From NCBI RefSeq assembly GCF_017833295.1, contig NZ_JAFIBW010000001.1:4677501-4741500 (forward strand): a stretch of DNA of 64,000 bases, in the 5' to 3' direction. A program made the position numbers and the translations under genes. Positions 42,114-51,121 of this stretch are shown in pieces; positions within the stretch are counted from its first letter, which is position 1, and the number at the start of each line of letters is the position of its first letter. The notes beneath the pieces are model-generated. The model was given only the letters and a program-made list of their open reading frames with translations, had not been told where the DNA came from and searched no databases. Source of the DNA: Methylobacterium sp. PvR107 (GTDB taxonomy: Bacteria; Pseudomonadota; Alphaproteobacteria; Rhizobiales; Beijerinckiaceae).

Positions 42114-43280
42114 ATGGCCCACGCCTACAGGTTCGGTATTGAGGAGGAGTTCTTCCTCGCCGATGCCCGCACGCGCGGGACGCCGCGCGCCGGGCTCCGG
42201 GCCTTCCACGCCGCCGTGCGGGCCCGCCTCGACCATGCCGAACGGGAGCAGCTTCAGTGTCAGGTCGAAGTGGCCTCTCCGCCGAGCGCCGACGTCGCCG
42301 AGGCCAGGGGGCACCTCGCTGACCTGCGGCGCAGCCTCTCGGAGATCGGCACCGAGCGGGGGGTTCTGCCCTTCGCGGCGGGCACGCATCCCACGGCGCG
42401 CTGGCGCGACCAGCGTCCCACCGACAAGGCGCGCTATCACGGCATCATGGCCGACCTCCGCATGCTCGGACGGCGCAACCTCGTCTGTGGCCTCCATGTC
42501 CACGTCGAAGTTCCGGACCCGGAGGCACGGATCGGGCTGATCAACCGGCTGCTGCCGTTCCTGCCGGTGCTGCTGGCGCTCTCGACCTCGTCGCCGTTCT
42601 GGCAGGGCCGGCAGACCGGGCTGGCCGGCTACCGGATGCGCGCCTATGCCGAGCTGCCGCGGACCGGTGTGCCGGAGCTGTTCGCAGACGAGGCCGACTA
42701 CGCCCGCTACGTCGATGTCATGACCAGGGCCGGCGCCATAGCGGATGCCAGCTATCTCTGGTGGCACCTGCGCGCCTCGCTCAAGTACCCGACGCTCGAA
42801 TTGCGGGTGGCCGACAGCTGTACGCACCTCGACGATGCGCTCTGTATCGCGTCGCTGTTCCGGTGCCTCGTCCGGCACGTCGTACGGGACCGGACCTGCA
42901 ATGCCGGCATGACCGCGGCGTCACGGGGCTTCGTGATGGAGAACCTGTGGCGGGCCGAGCGCGACGGCATCCGGGCCACGCTTATCGATGAGGCCCGCGC
43001 GCAGGCCATAGCCTTGGATGCGAGCGTCGATAATGTGCTCGGCTTGATCGCCGAGGACGCCGACGCTCTGCACTGCGCCGAGGCCTGCGGGCGCGCACGC
43101 GCGATCGCGGCCGATGGGACGAGCGCGGATCGTCAAATGGCTGTCTTCGCGGCCGCGCGCCGGTCCGGATCCACGGAGCGCGCAGCACTCTCGGCCGTGG
43201 TGGACCATCTCGCCAACGAAACCGCCGCCGGCACGACGCTCGGGCCTGGGGGGCACCCGAACAACGTTCCGGCGGCGTGA
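42114..43280 (+). CDS. Carboxylate-amine ligase, glutamate-cysteine ligase 2 (YbdK) family
   Basis: 388 residues from ATG 42114 (GGGAG site upstream). The start YRFGIEEEFFLADART matches the GCS2 family, where the glutamates bind metal/substrate. LVCGLHVHVEVPD and TLELRVADSCTHLDDALCIASL are further signatures. The family forms amide bonds between a carboxylate and an amino acid; some make weak gamma-glutamylcysteine. The real substrate is unknown. It follows the CYTH-CHAD gene by 88 bases. Confidence 0.88.
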   Translation: MAHAYRFGIEEEFFLADARTRGTPRAGLRAFHAAVRARLDHAEREQLQCQVEVASPPSADVAEARGHLADLRRSLSEIGTERGVLPFAAGTHPTARWRDQRPTDKARYHGIMADLRMLGRRNLVCGLHVHVEVPDPEARIGLINRLLPFLPVLLALSTSSPFWQGRQTGLAGYRMRAYAELPRTGVPELFADEADYARYVDVMTRAGAIADASYLWWHLRASLKYPTLELRVADSCTHLDDALCIASLFRCLVRHVVRDRTCNAGMTAASRGFVMENLWRAERDGIRATLIDEARAQAIALDASVDNVLGLIAEDADALHCAEACGRARAIAADGTSADRQMAVFAAARRSGSTERAALSAVVDHLANETAAGTTLGPGGHPNNVPAA

Positions 43281-43556
43281 CGACGGGACAGGATCCGGCT
43301 GAGGGGGGGTGTCGGAGCCTGCGATCCGCCGACCGCGCTTTGACGGCGCGGTTGTCTTGATGAGTCGCACACGCATGTTGCCGAAGCGTGTCTATTCGTC
43401 GAATCGATCACCGATTTGCCTGTATTCGGCGGATCTGATCGGCTGTCATCTGCCCATGCCGGCGTCGCGTCGACGGCCTGCACCGCAATGGCTTCCCTAT
43501 CGGCCGTGCTCTGCTATCCCTCACACGTTTTCCGCAGCCACCCGCGATCGTCCGGC

Positions 43557-44018
43557 ATGAGCCTCCTGCGCGACATCATCGGCCAAGTCGGCCGCACCGT
43601 GACCGCTTACGCGGGCGACAAGGCGCTGATGCTCGCCGCCGTCTCGGCGTCCGCCAACGTCATCGTGGCCGACGGCGAGGTCGCTGGCCGGGAATTCGAC
43701 GCCGCCCTCCACGGTCTTCGTGCCGATCCGGTGCTGATGAAGGGCTACGACGCGCTGATGCTGGAGACCGAACTCTACGAGGGGATCGCCCGGGCGCGCA
43801 CGCGCCTCGGCCGTGCCGAGAACCTGCGCCATGTCGGGGCGATCGCAGAACGGCCCGAGATCCAGCGCCAGAACGTGTTCCTGATCGCCGCGGACGTCGC
43901 CGACCAAGACGGGATCAGCAACATCGAGGCGAGCGCCCTCGGTGAGATCGCGGCGGCGCTGCGGGTTGACGGCGTCGGGCTCCTGCGGGCCAATCCGGTA
44001 CGTCGCTCGCCGGCCTGA
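43557..44018 (+). CDS. TerB-like domain protein
   Basis: 153 residues from ATG 43557. Helical, with acidic metal-binding motifs VADGEVAGREFDAAL and VADQDGISNIEASALGEIA that recur in the TerB/DUF533 fold. A central region (YEGIARARTRLGRAENLRHVGAI) is also helical. TerB-fold proteins bind divalent metals or act in membrane stress; no other ter genes are nearby. No signal peptide. Function is unknown. Confidence 0.75.
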   Translation: MSLLRDIIGQVGRTVTAYAGDKALMLAAVSASANVIVADGEVAGREFDAALHGLRADPVLMKGYDALMLETELYEGIARARTRLGRAENLRHVGAIAERPEIQRQNVFLIAADVADQDGISNIEASALGEIAAALRVDGVGLLRANPVRRSPA

Positions 44019-44125
44019 CGGGCGCGGTTGGCATCGGCGTTGCTGGAGGGTGGCGCGTCGCCGAGAGGGCGGCGTCTCCTCACAAAGCACTTGTCGCACG
44101 GCCCCGCGCCGTGAAAGGAACCGGC

Positions 44126-45403
44126 ATGGCCGAGACGATCCCGAGCAAGACCCACAACCTGCGCGCCGATGGCACGCGGCTCTGGTCCACGATCTTGGAG
44201 ACCGCCGCGTTCGGCGGCACCCCTGCCGGCGGCATCAACCGGCTGACGCTCTCGCCCGAGGATGGGCGCGTGCGTGACTGGTTCCGGGACGCCTGCGAGG
44301 CGGCCGGGCTGACGGTCTCGGTCGACGCGCTCGGCACGCAATACGCCCTGCGGACCGGCCGCGACATGAGCCGGAAGCCGATCGCCTTCGGCTCGCATCT
44401 CGACACCCAGCCCACTGGCGGGAAGTTCGATGGCGTTCTCGGTGTCCTGGCCGGTCTCGAAGTGATGCGCAGTCTGAACGACGCCAACATCGAGACCGAG
44501 GCACCACTGATGGTGGTGAACTGGACCAACGAGGAGGGCTCGCGCTTCGCGCCGGCCATGATGGCCTCGGCCGCCTATGCCGGCGAGTTCACCACCGACG
44601 CGATCCTGGCCAAGCGCGACGCCGCCGGCACGACGGTCGCGGAGGCCCTGGACGCCATCGGCTATCGCGGCGCCGAGGCCGTGGGTGCGCAGGAGATCGG
44701 CGCCTTCGTCGAACTGCACATCGAGCAGGGTCCGATCCTCGAAGCCGAGGGCAAGACCATCGGCGTGGTCGAGGGCGGCCAGGGCATCATGTGGTTCGAC
44801 GGCGTGATCACGGGCTTCGAGAGCCACGCCGGCACCACGCCGATGCCGCGCCGCCGGGACGCCCTGCTGGCGCTGTCGGAGTTCGCGCTGGCCGCCGAGC
44901 GGATCGCCCTGGCGCACGCGCCTTCGGCGGTGGCGACGATCGGCGAGGCCGCGATCCTGGCCCCCTCCCGCAACGTCGTGCCCGGCCGGGTCGCCTTCAC
45001 GGTGGACGTCCGCGACCCGCGCTCCGAGACCCTCGATGCGATGGAGGCGGCGCTCGAAGAGGCTGCGGCCGAGATCGCGGCGCGGCGCAAGCTCGAGATC
45101 GCGCTGAGCCGGATCTGGCGGAAGGAGCCGGTGCCGTTCGATCCCGCCATCGTGACGGCCATCGACGAAGCCGCCGAAGGGCTCGGGCATGCCCGCCGCC
45201 GGATCATCTCGGGCGCCGGGCACGATGCCTGCAACCTCGCCGGCAAGGTGCCGGCCGCGATGATCTTCGTGCCCTGCAAGGACGGGATCAGCCACAACGA
45301 GGCAGAATCCGCGACCCAAAGCGACTGCGCGGCCGGAGCCGACGTGCTGCTGCAGACGGTGCTGCGCCTCGCCAATGCCCCGAGGGCGACAACGGCTGCC
45401 TGA
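44126..45403 (+). CDS. M20-family hydantoinase/carbamoylase (N-carbamoyl amino acid or allantoate amidohydrolase)
   Basis: 425 residues from ATG 44126, with GTGAAAGGA upstream. Metal-binding motifs of the M20 amidase group are in order: GSHLDTQPTGGKFDG (His91), NWTNEEGSRFAPAM (Glu136/137), FVELHIEQGPILE and, near the C-terminus, SGAGHDACNLA and GISHNEAE. Family enzymes cleave carbamoyl or ureido groups, releasing ammonia and CO2. The substrate cannot be resolved from sequence. It lies directly before the lipid A acyl cluster but has no evident role in it. Confidence 0.9.
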   Translation: MAETIPSKTHNLRADGTRLWSTILETAAFGGTPAGGINRLTLSPEDGRVRDWFRDACEAAGLTVSVDALGTQYALRTGRDMSRKPIAFGSHLDTQPTGGKFDGVLGVLAGLEVMRSLNDANIETEAPLMVVNWTNEEGSRFAPAMMASAAYAGEFTTDAILAKRDAAGTTVAEALDAIGYRGAEAVGAQEIGAFVELHIEQGPILEAEGKTIGVVEGGQGIMWFDGVITGFESHAGTTPMPRRRDALLALSEFALAAERIALAHAPSAVATIGEAAILAPSRNVVPGRVAFTVDVRDPRSETLDAMEAALEEAAAEIAARRKLEIALSRIWRKEPVPFDPAIVTAIDEAAEGLGHARRRIISGAGHDACNLAGKVPAAMIFVPCKDGISHNEAESATQSDCAAGADVLLQTVLRLANAPRATTAA

Positions 45404-45506
45404 TCGGCCGGAGCGTGGTCCGGATCGCCGCAGCCGGTGGCGGCGCTTCGGAACATGCCGGGTGGCCCGGTGTGCGAAACCGCAAAAATCTTCTAAGGAC
45501 CACGGC

Positions 45507-46790
45507 ATGAGCGCGCGATCGTACCGCGACGCCAAGGGCCGGCCGCTCGTCGCGGTCACCGGCATCGGCGTCGTTTCCTCCCTCGGCCAGGGACAGGCGG
45601 ACACCTGGGCCGCCATGACCGAGGGCCGGTCCGGGATCCACGCCATCGGCCGGTTTTCCACCGACGGCCTGCGCACGCGCATCGCCGGTACGGTCGACTT
45701 CCTGAACACCGAGCCTCTGGTCGCGCCGTTGCTGTCCGAGCGCTTCGCCGCCGTCGCCGCCGAGGAGGCGGTGGCGCAGTCCGGGATCGGGTCCAAGGGC
45801 GATTTCCCGGGGGCGCTGTTCATCGCGGTGCCGCCGGTCGAGATGGAGTGGCCGCAGCGGCAGGCTCTGGCCGAGGCCGCCGGCGGCGACGGGCCGGTCG
45901 ATTATGCCGGCCTGCTCCGGGCCGCTGCGACACGCCGATTCGATCCCTGGCACGACCTGTTCATCTTCGGCACTGTGGCTGACCGGATCGCCGATCGCTT
46001 CGGCACCAAGGGATCGCCGATCTCGCTCTCCACTGCCTGCTCGTCGGGCGCCACCGCCATCCAACTCGGCGTCGAGGCGATCCGGCGCGGCGAGACCGCG
46101 GCGGCGCTCTGCATCGGAACCGACGGGTCGGTGAATCCCGAATCGCTGATCCGCTTCTCGCTGCTGTCGGCGCTCTCGACCCGCAACGACGATCCGGCAG
46201 CGGCCTCGAAGCCGTTCTCGAAGGACCGCGACGGCTTCGTCATGGGCGAGGGCGCGGCGGCCCTCGTCCTCGAAGACGCGGAGGCCGCTGCCGCCCGGGG
46301 CGCCGCGATCCTCGGCTACGTCCTCGGATGCGGCGAGAAGGGCGACGGCTTCCACCGCACCCGCTCCAGCCCGGACGGGGCCCCGATCATCGCGGCGATC
46401 CGGGCGAGCCTGGAGGATGCCGGGATCGAGGCCGACGCGATCGACACGGTCAACGCCCACGGCACCTCCACGCCGGAGAACGACAAGATGGAGGGGTTGG
46501 GTCTCGGGGCCGTGTTCGGCGACCGGGCCGCCTCCCTGCCGGTGACGTCCAACAAGTCGATGATCGGCCATACCCTCACCGCCGCCGGTGCCATCGAGGC
46601 GGCCGTGTCGCTGCTGACGCTGCGGAACGGCCGAATCCCGCCGACCATCAACCATCGGGTGCCGGATCCGACGATCGTCCTCGACGTGGTCGAGACCGCC
46701 CGCGATCTGCCGGTCCGCACGGTGCTGTCGAACTCCTTCGGGTTCGGCGGCCAGAACACCTGCCTGGTCTTCGGCGCGGAACCGGCGTGA
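45507..46790 (+). CDS. Beta-ketoacyl-ACP synthase, FabF1XL-like (lipid A very-long-chain acyl)
   Basis: 427 residues from ATG 45507, with TAAGGAC upstream. The KAS II triad is complete: Cys178 in STACSSG, His318 in NAHGTSTPEND and His355 in SNKSMIGHTLT. The N-terminus SYRDAKGRPLVAVTGIGVVSSLGQG and the phrase TRIAGTVDFL recall rhizobial FabF1XL, which extends C28 acyl chains on the carrier AcpXL. The downstream dehydrogenase and acyltransferase support that role. Stop overlaps the next GTG (GTGA). Confidence 0.85.
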   Translation: MSARSYRDAKGRPLVAVTGIGVVSSLGQGQADTWAAMTEGRSGIHAIGRFSTDGLRTRIAGTVDFLNTEPLVAPLLSERFAAVAAEEAVAQSGIGSKGDFPGALFIAVPPVEMEWPQRQALAEAAGGDGPVDYAGLLRAAATRRFDPWHDLFIFGTVADRIADRFGTKGSPISLSTACSSGATAIQLGVEAIRRGETAAALCIGTDGSVNPESLIRFSLLSALSTRNDDPAAASKPFSKDRDGFVMGEGAAALVLEDAEAAAARGAAILGYVLGCGEKGDGFHRTRSSPDGAPIIAAIRASLEDAGIEADAIDTVNAHGTSTPENDKMEGLGLGAVFGDRAASLPVTSNKSMIGHTLTAAGAIEAAVSLLTLRNGRIPPTINHRVPDPTIVLDVVETARDLPVRTVLSNSFGFGGQNTCLVFGAEPA

Positions 46791-47554
46791 GCGGCGTGGC
46801 CTCTTCGCGCCGGGTCCTCGTCACCGGCGGCGCCTCCGGGATCGGCGCCGCGATCGTGCGCGCGCTCGCCGGTGCGGGTCACGCGGTCGACTTCACCTAC
46901 CGCGCCTCGGCCGACGCGGCGGAGATTCTGCTCGCCGATCTGCGCGCGGCGCATCCGGATCGCGCCTTCGCGGCCCATGCCCTGGACTTTGCCGACAAGG
47001 CGGCGCTCGACGGCTTCTGCGAAATTGCGGAGGCGACGGGCTATTACGGGCTGGTCCACAATGCCGGCCAATCCTCCGATGCCCTCGCGGCCATGCTCGA
47101 TCAGGAGCGGGCCGAGGCCGCGATGCAGGTCAATTTCTTCTCGCTGACCAGTCTGGCGAAGGCCCTGGTGCGCGAGATGACGCGGTCGCGGTCAGGCCGG
47201 ATCGTCGCGATCGGTTCTGTCGCCGCGCTGCGGGCCAATGCCGGCAACGCCGCCTATGCGGCGACCAAGGGCGCGCTCATCGCCTATTGCCGGACGCTCG
47301 CCATCGAGACGGCCAAGCGCGGCGTCACCGTCAATGTCATCGCGCCGGGCTTCGTCGACACCGCCATGATGGAGCGCTACGCCGCGTATCGGGACGGCAT
47401 GGAGCGGCAGATCCCCGCGGGCCGCTTTGCGCGTCCCGAGGATGTCGCCGCACTCGCAGCCTTCCTGATGGGCGAAGGGGCTTCCTACATCACCGGGGCC
47501 GTGCTGCCTGTCGATGGCGGCCTGACCGCCATGCTGGGCGTGCATCGGACCTGA
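46787..47554 (+). CDS. SDR-family 3-oxoacyl-ACP reductase
   Basis: 255 residues from GTG 46787. The NADP fold GGASGIG is at 14-20, and the catalytic Ser144, Tyr157 and Lys161 occur in GSVAALRANAGNAAYAATKG. It ends IPAGRFARPEDVAALAAFLM and ITGAVLPVDGG, like FabG. Overlap with the ketosynthase suggests it reduces that enzyme's 3-oxoacyl product during long-chain extension. Rhizobial clusters do not always have this gene here. Confidence 0.88.
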   Translation: MSGVASSRRVLVTGGASGIGAAIVRALAGAGHAVDFTYRASADAAEILLADLRAAHPDRAFAAHALDFADKAALDGFCEIAEATGYYGLVHNAGQSSDALAAMLDQERAEAAMQVNFFSLTSLAKALVREMTRSRSGRIVAIGSVAALRANAGNAAYAATKGALIAYCRTLAIETAKRGVTVNVIAPGFVDTAMMERYAAYRDGMERQIPAGRFARPEDVAALAAFLMGEGASYITGAVLPVDGGLTAMLGVHRT

Positions 47555-47587
47555 CCGGTGACGCCGCCGAACCGGACGTCCCTGCCG

Positions 47588-47872
47588 ATGCGCGCCCGCC
47601 TCGCCCTCCCTGTTGCCCTCTGCATCGCACCGCTCGCGGCGGATCCGGCCTGGGCCGAGCCAGAGACGTATCGCATCTCGGGTCTCGCGCCCGGCGAGGC
47701 TCTGAGCATCCGCGCGGAGCCGGACCCGTCGGCCGAGCAGCTCGGCGAGATCCGGTCGCGGGCGCTGGTCTTCGGCTGCACCAACGAGACCCCGAGCCGC
47801 ACCACCTGGTGCCGGGTCAAGGCCGGCCGGGTGCTGGGTTGGGCAAGGCGGCGCTACCTGGCGCCGGATTAG
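47588..47872 (+). CDS. Exported small SH3-like protein
   Basis: 94 residues if started at ATG 47588; GTG 47558 would add ten. A signal peptide (MRARLALPVALCIAPLAADPAWA) is followed by a compact SH3b-like domain: ISGLAPGEALSIRAEPDPSAEQLGEI, then CTNETPSRTTWCRVKAGRVLGWARRRYL. Two cysteines (about 63 and 75) may pair. SH3b domains usually bind peptidoglycan or protein partners. It sits inside the lipid A acyl cluster without an obvious part in it. Confidence 0.7.
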   Translation: MRARLALPVALCIAPLAADPAWAEPETYRISGLAPGEALSIRAEPDPSAEQLGEIRSRALVFGCTNETPSRTTWCRVKAGRVLGWARRRYLAPD

Positions 47873-47948
47873 CGGCAGGTCTCGAAGCCTGACCCGCCCT
47901 GACATCACCGAGCTGCGTGCCTCGCCGCCGCCAACGGAAACAACGCTT

Positions 47949-48971
47949 ATGCAAGCCCTTCAGCTGTTCGGTGACCGCGATCTGCGCGTGAGTGAGATCG
48001 AAGCGCCGTCCGCCCCCGGCGCCGGCGAGGTGCAGGTCCGGATCCGCGCGGTCGGCCTCAACTTCATCGACGTCTGGGGCTTTCGCGGCATGGCCTTCGC
48101 CAAGCGGAAGATGCCGCTGATCGTGGGGGCCGAGGCCGCGGGGATCGTCGAGTCGGTGGGAGAGGACGTCGCCGATCTCGCGCCCGGCGACCGGGTCGTG
48201 CCCTACGGTGCCATGACCTGCGGGCGGTGTCGCGCCTGTCGCGACGGCCGCGACAACCTCTGCGAGGATGTCTCGGGGGTCATGGGCTTTCACCTCGATG
48301 GCTTCGCCCGCGAGCGCGTGACGATGCCGGCGCGGCTGGTGGTGAAGGTGCCGGAGGGCGTCAGCGACACCGACGCGGCCTGCGCGGGCATCGCCTTCGG
48401 GACGGTCCAGCACATGCTGTTCGACAATGCCCGGCTTGAGCCCGGCGAGAGCGTGCTGGTCCATGCCGGCGGCTCGGGGATCGGCACCGCGGCGATCCGC
48501 ATGGCCAAGGCGATCGGCTGCACGGTCTACACGACGGTCGGGGACGACGAGAAGGGCCGCAAGGCCGCCGAGCTCGGCGCCGACCACGTGATCAACTACC
48601 GCACCGAGCGTTTCGAGGGCGAGGTCCGGCGCCTGACCAAGCGCAAGGGTGTCGACGTGGTGTTCGAGCATGTCGGGGCCGATACCTGGAACGGCTCCCT
48701 GCTGTGCCTGAAGCGCGGCGGCCGGCTCGTCACCTGCGGATCGACTTCCGGTGTCTCAGCGACGATGAACCTGATGCAGCTGTTCCAGCAGCAGTATCGG
48801 ATCACCGGCTCCTTCGGATGCTCGCTCGCGAACATTCGCCAGTCGCTCGACAAGATGGCAGCCGGCATCCGGCCGGTGGTCGACACCGTCTACCCGCTGG
48901 CCGACTTCGCGCAGGGCCTGGAACGGCTTGAATCACGCCGGGTCTTCGGGAAGATCCTCGTCAGCCTCTAA
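47949..48971 (+). CDS. Zinc-type alcohol dehydrogenase-like protein, Adh2XL-like
   Basis: 340 residues from ATG 47949. The medium-chain dehydrogenase fold is clear: structural zinc cysteines in CGRCRACRDGRDNLC, a nucleotide site GGSGIGTAAIRMAK, and a start LNFIDVWGFRGMAFAKRKMPLIVGAEAAG that strongly recalls the adh gene of the rhizobial lipid A very-long-chain cluster. It may hydroxylate-oxidise or reduce the long acyl chain, but its reaction in that pathway is not settled. Confidence 0.82.
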   Translation: MQALQLFGDRDLRVSEIEAPSAPGAGEVQVRIRAVGLNFIDVWGFRGMAFAKRKMPLIVGAEAAGIVESVGEDVADLAPGDRVVPYGAMTCGRCRACRDGRDNLCEDVSGVMGFHLDGFARERVTMPARLVVKVPEGVSDTDAACAGIAFGTVQHMLFDNARLEPGESVLVHAGGSGIGTAAIRMAKAIGCTVYTTVGDDEKGRKAAELGADHVINYRTERFEGEVRRLTKRKGVDVVFEHVGADTWNGSLLCLKRGGRLVTCGSTSGVSATMNLMQLFQQQYRITGSFGCSLANIRQSLDKMAAGIRPVVDTVYPLADFAQGLERLESRRVFGKILVSL

Positions 48972-49305
48972 GTCATCGCTTTGCAGTGTCGCAAGCACGG
49001 CAAGACGGCGCCCATGTCCGCGGTCTTTAAGCGACACCCGGCACTGCCTCTGCGGTTCTGGGTTCCGGGCTCGCCTTCGCCGCCCCGGAACGACGGCGCA
49101 GGATCGAGCCCCCGGGCGAGGACCAACGCAGCACGCGATCCCGAAGCGCTCCGACGTCCGGGCTGGTGGGTGGGAAACTGACCCGCCCCTTCATCACAAA
49201 GCCGACCGGACCGCCGGAGCCCATTTCGCCCCGCAGGAGACATGGCTTAAGCTTCGCCCTACGGACGCGTCGGGGGGCCGCCCGTGTCAGGCCCAGGATT
49301 CGATT
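48972..49305. other. 334-base gap before the acyltransferase gene
   Basis: Holds the hairpin element at 49062-49091. No gene is supported; the open frames are arginine- and proline-rich. A second promoter for the acyltransferase gene could lie here, as the gap is long for co-transcription. Confidence 0.45.
49062..49091. repeat. Hairpin element, arm GTTCCGGG
   Basis: Arms 49062-49069 (GTTCCGGG) and 49084-49091 (CCCGGAAC) are perfectly complementary with a 14-base loop (CTCGCCTTCGCCGC), followed by GACGGCGCAGG. Base-for-base design matches 4637-4666 and 19266-19295, with one compensated base pair, which supports a conserved RNA or DNA hairpin. Confidence 0.75.
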
Positions 49306-50322
49306 GTGCTGCGTCTCGCTCTCCTGCTGAAACGGTCGTATCCGCGCCTCGCCGGTTTCGCCACCATTCCCCTGATCCGCGCGCTGGTCTGGATCGCGCG
49401 GGCCCTTGGGCCGGCGCGGTCGACCGCGCTCGGGGCCGCATTGCTACGGGTCGTCGGCCCACTCCTGCCGGCGCACCGCATCGCCCTGGCCAACCTCCGG
49501 GCCGCCTTTCCGGATATGACCGAGGCGGATCGGAAGCGGATCGCCCTCGAGGCATGGGACAATCTCGGCCGGACCGGGGCTGAGTACGCCCATCTCGACA
49601 GCCTGTTCGACTATGATCCCGCGGCCACGGCGCCCACGCGGACCGAGGTCGCCGGGATCGAGCATTTCTTCGCCCTGCGCGACGACGGCGAGCCGGGCCT
49701 GATCTTCTCGGCGCATCTCGCAAATTGGGAGCTGCCGGCCATCTGCGCCGCCCGGTTCGGCCTGGATGCGACCGCCGTGTTTCGACCGCCCAACAATCCG
49801 GCCGCTGCCCGCCTCGTCCAGGAAGTCCGCCGCCGGTCCATGGGCGGGCTGGCCGCCTCGACGCCGGGCGCCGTGTTCGCCATGCGCGATGTCGTGGCGA
49901 ATGGAGGCCACCTCGGCCAGCTCATCGACCAGCATTTCACCCGCGGTGTTGTGGTCCAGTTCCTCGGTCGTCCGTGCCTGGCCAATCCGCTCCTGGCCAA
50001 GCTCGCCCGGCACTACGATTGCCCGGTGCACGGCGTCCGCGTCGTACGACTGCCCGAAGGGCGCTTCCGGCTGGAGCTGACGCCGCCCCTCGACCTTCCG
50101 CGCGCCGCCGATGGAACCATCGACGTGGTGGGCGCGATGCAGGCGATGACGGCCGTGGTCGAGGGCTGGGTGCGCGAGAATCCCGGCCAGTGGCTCTGGA
50201 TGCACCGACGCTGGCGGCCGGACATGCTGCCGAAACCGAGGCCCTCGTCGCCGGCGCCTCAACCGATGGTAGAGGTCTCTCAAGCCAACGTGATTTCACA
50301 GACGGCGTCCCAGACGTTCTGA
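49306..50322 (+). CDS. Lipid A very-long-chain acyltransferase, LpxXL-like
   Basis: 338 residues from GTG 49306. LpxL/HtrB superfamily: the catalytic H-x4-E is HLANWE at 137-142, followed by a conserved RPPNNP near residue 163. A hydrophobic N-terminal helix anchors it to the inner membrane. Following the ketosynthase, reductase and dehydrogenase genes, it is the likely enzyme that adds the C28-type acyl chain to lipid A, as LpxXL does in rhizobia. The serine/proline-rich tail after residue 300 is unusual. Confidence 0.85.
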   Translation: MLRLALLLKRSYPRLAGFATIPLIRALVWIARALGPARSTALGAALLRVVGPLLPAHRIALANLRAAFPDMTEADRKRIALEAWDNLGRTGAEYAHLDSLFDYDPAATAPTRTEVAGIEHFFALRDDGEPGLIFSAHLANWELPAICAARFGLDATAVFRPPNNPAAARLVQEVRRRSMGGLAASTPGAVFAMRDVVANGGHLGQLIDQHFTRGVVVQFLGRPCLANPLLAKLARHYDCPVHGVRVVRLPEGRFRLELTPPLDLPRAADGTIDVVGAMQAMTAVVEGWVRENPGQWLWMHRRWRPDMLPKPRPSSPAPQPMVEVSQANVISQTASQTF

Positions 50323-50329
50323 TACCCCG

Positions 50330-51097
50330 ATGACGCCTCGGCACCGCGCCCTGACCCGCGACAGCCGCGCGCTCTGCGCTGCCGTTCTGTTTTCCACCTT
50401 GATGCTGGCGTCCGCGGCGCGGGCCGAGCCGGTTCGCGCTGTGGTGGAATTGTTCACCAGCCAGGGCTGCGGAGCCTGCCGCACGGCCGATCCGGTGCTG
50501 CGCGATCTGTCCCGCCAACCCGGGGTGATCGCTTTGACCTTGCCGGTGACCTACTGGGATTATCTCGGCTGGAAGGACACGCTGGCCCTGCGCCCGCTCA
50601 CCGAGCGGCAGCGTGCCTATGCACGGGGTCGCGGGGCGCGCCAGGTCTTCACCCCGCAGATCGTGGTCGACGGCAGCGCCTTCGCGGTGGGTTCGGACAG
50701 GAGCACTCTGGATCGGCTGCTCCGCGAGGCCGCGCAGCATGGCGGATTGCCGGTGCCGGTGCGGAGCGAGCGACAGGGTGACCGAATCCTCGTGGAGGTC
50801 GGAGCCGCGCCGGAGGGCAAGACCGAGTTGCACGGCGACGTCTGGCTGGTTCCCGTCCTGCGCAGCCGGGCGATCGCGATTCAGGGCGGCGAGAATGGCG
50901 GCCGCACGGCGACTTACGTCAACGTCGTGCGGGGCATGCAGCGTCTCGGGTCCTGGACCGGTCAGGCGTCGCGCTTCGACGTGCCCTTTACGCAGACGAA
51001 GACGGCCGACGCAGACAGCTGGGTGGTGTTGCTGCAGGGCGCCGCGGATGGTCGCCCGGGCCGCATCTTCGGGGCGGCCAAGGGCCCGGGGCTGTAG
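50330..51097 (+). CDS. DUF1223 exported protein, thioredoxin-like
   Basis: 255 residues from ATG 50330, seven bases after the acyltransferase stop. A signal peptide (to about residue 32, SAARA) precedes VVELFTSQGCGACRTADPVL, the DUF1223 signature, with the redox-type pair C47-x-x-C50. Motifs YWDYLGWKDTLA and RQVFTPQIVVDG are family-typical. The family resembles thioredoxin but its reaction is unknown; it likely acts in the periplasm. Co-transcription with the acyltransferase is possible. Confidence 0.85.
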   Translation: MTPRHRALTRDSRALCAAVLFSTLMLASAARAEPVRAVVELFTSQGCGACRTADPVLRDLSRQPGVIALTLPVTYWDYLGWKDTLALRPLTERQRAYARGRGARQVFTPQIVVDGSAFAVGSDRSTLDRLLREAAQHGGLPVPVRSERQGDRILVEVGAAPEGKTELHGDVWLVPVLRSRAIAIQGGENGGRTATYVNVVRGMQRLGSWTGQASRFDVPFTQTKTADADSWVVLLQGAADGRPGRIFGAAKGPGL

Positions 51098-51121
51098 CCA
51101 CGGGCCATCGGCGCGCAGAAT

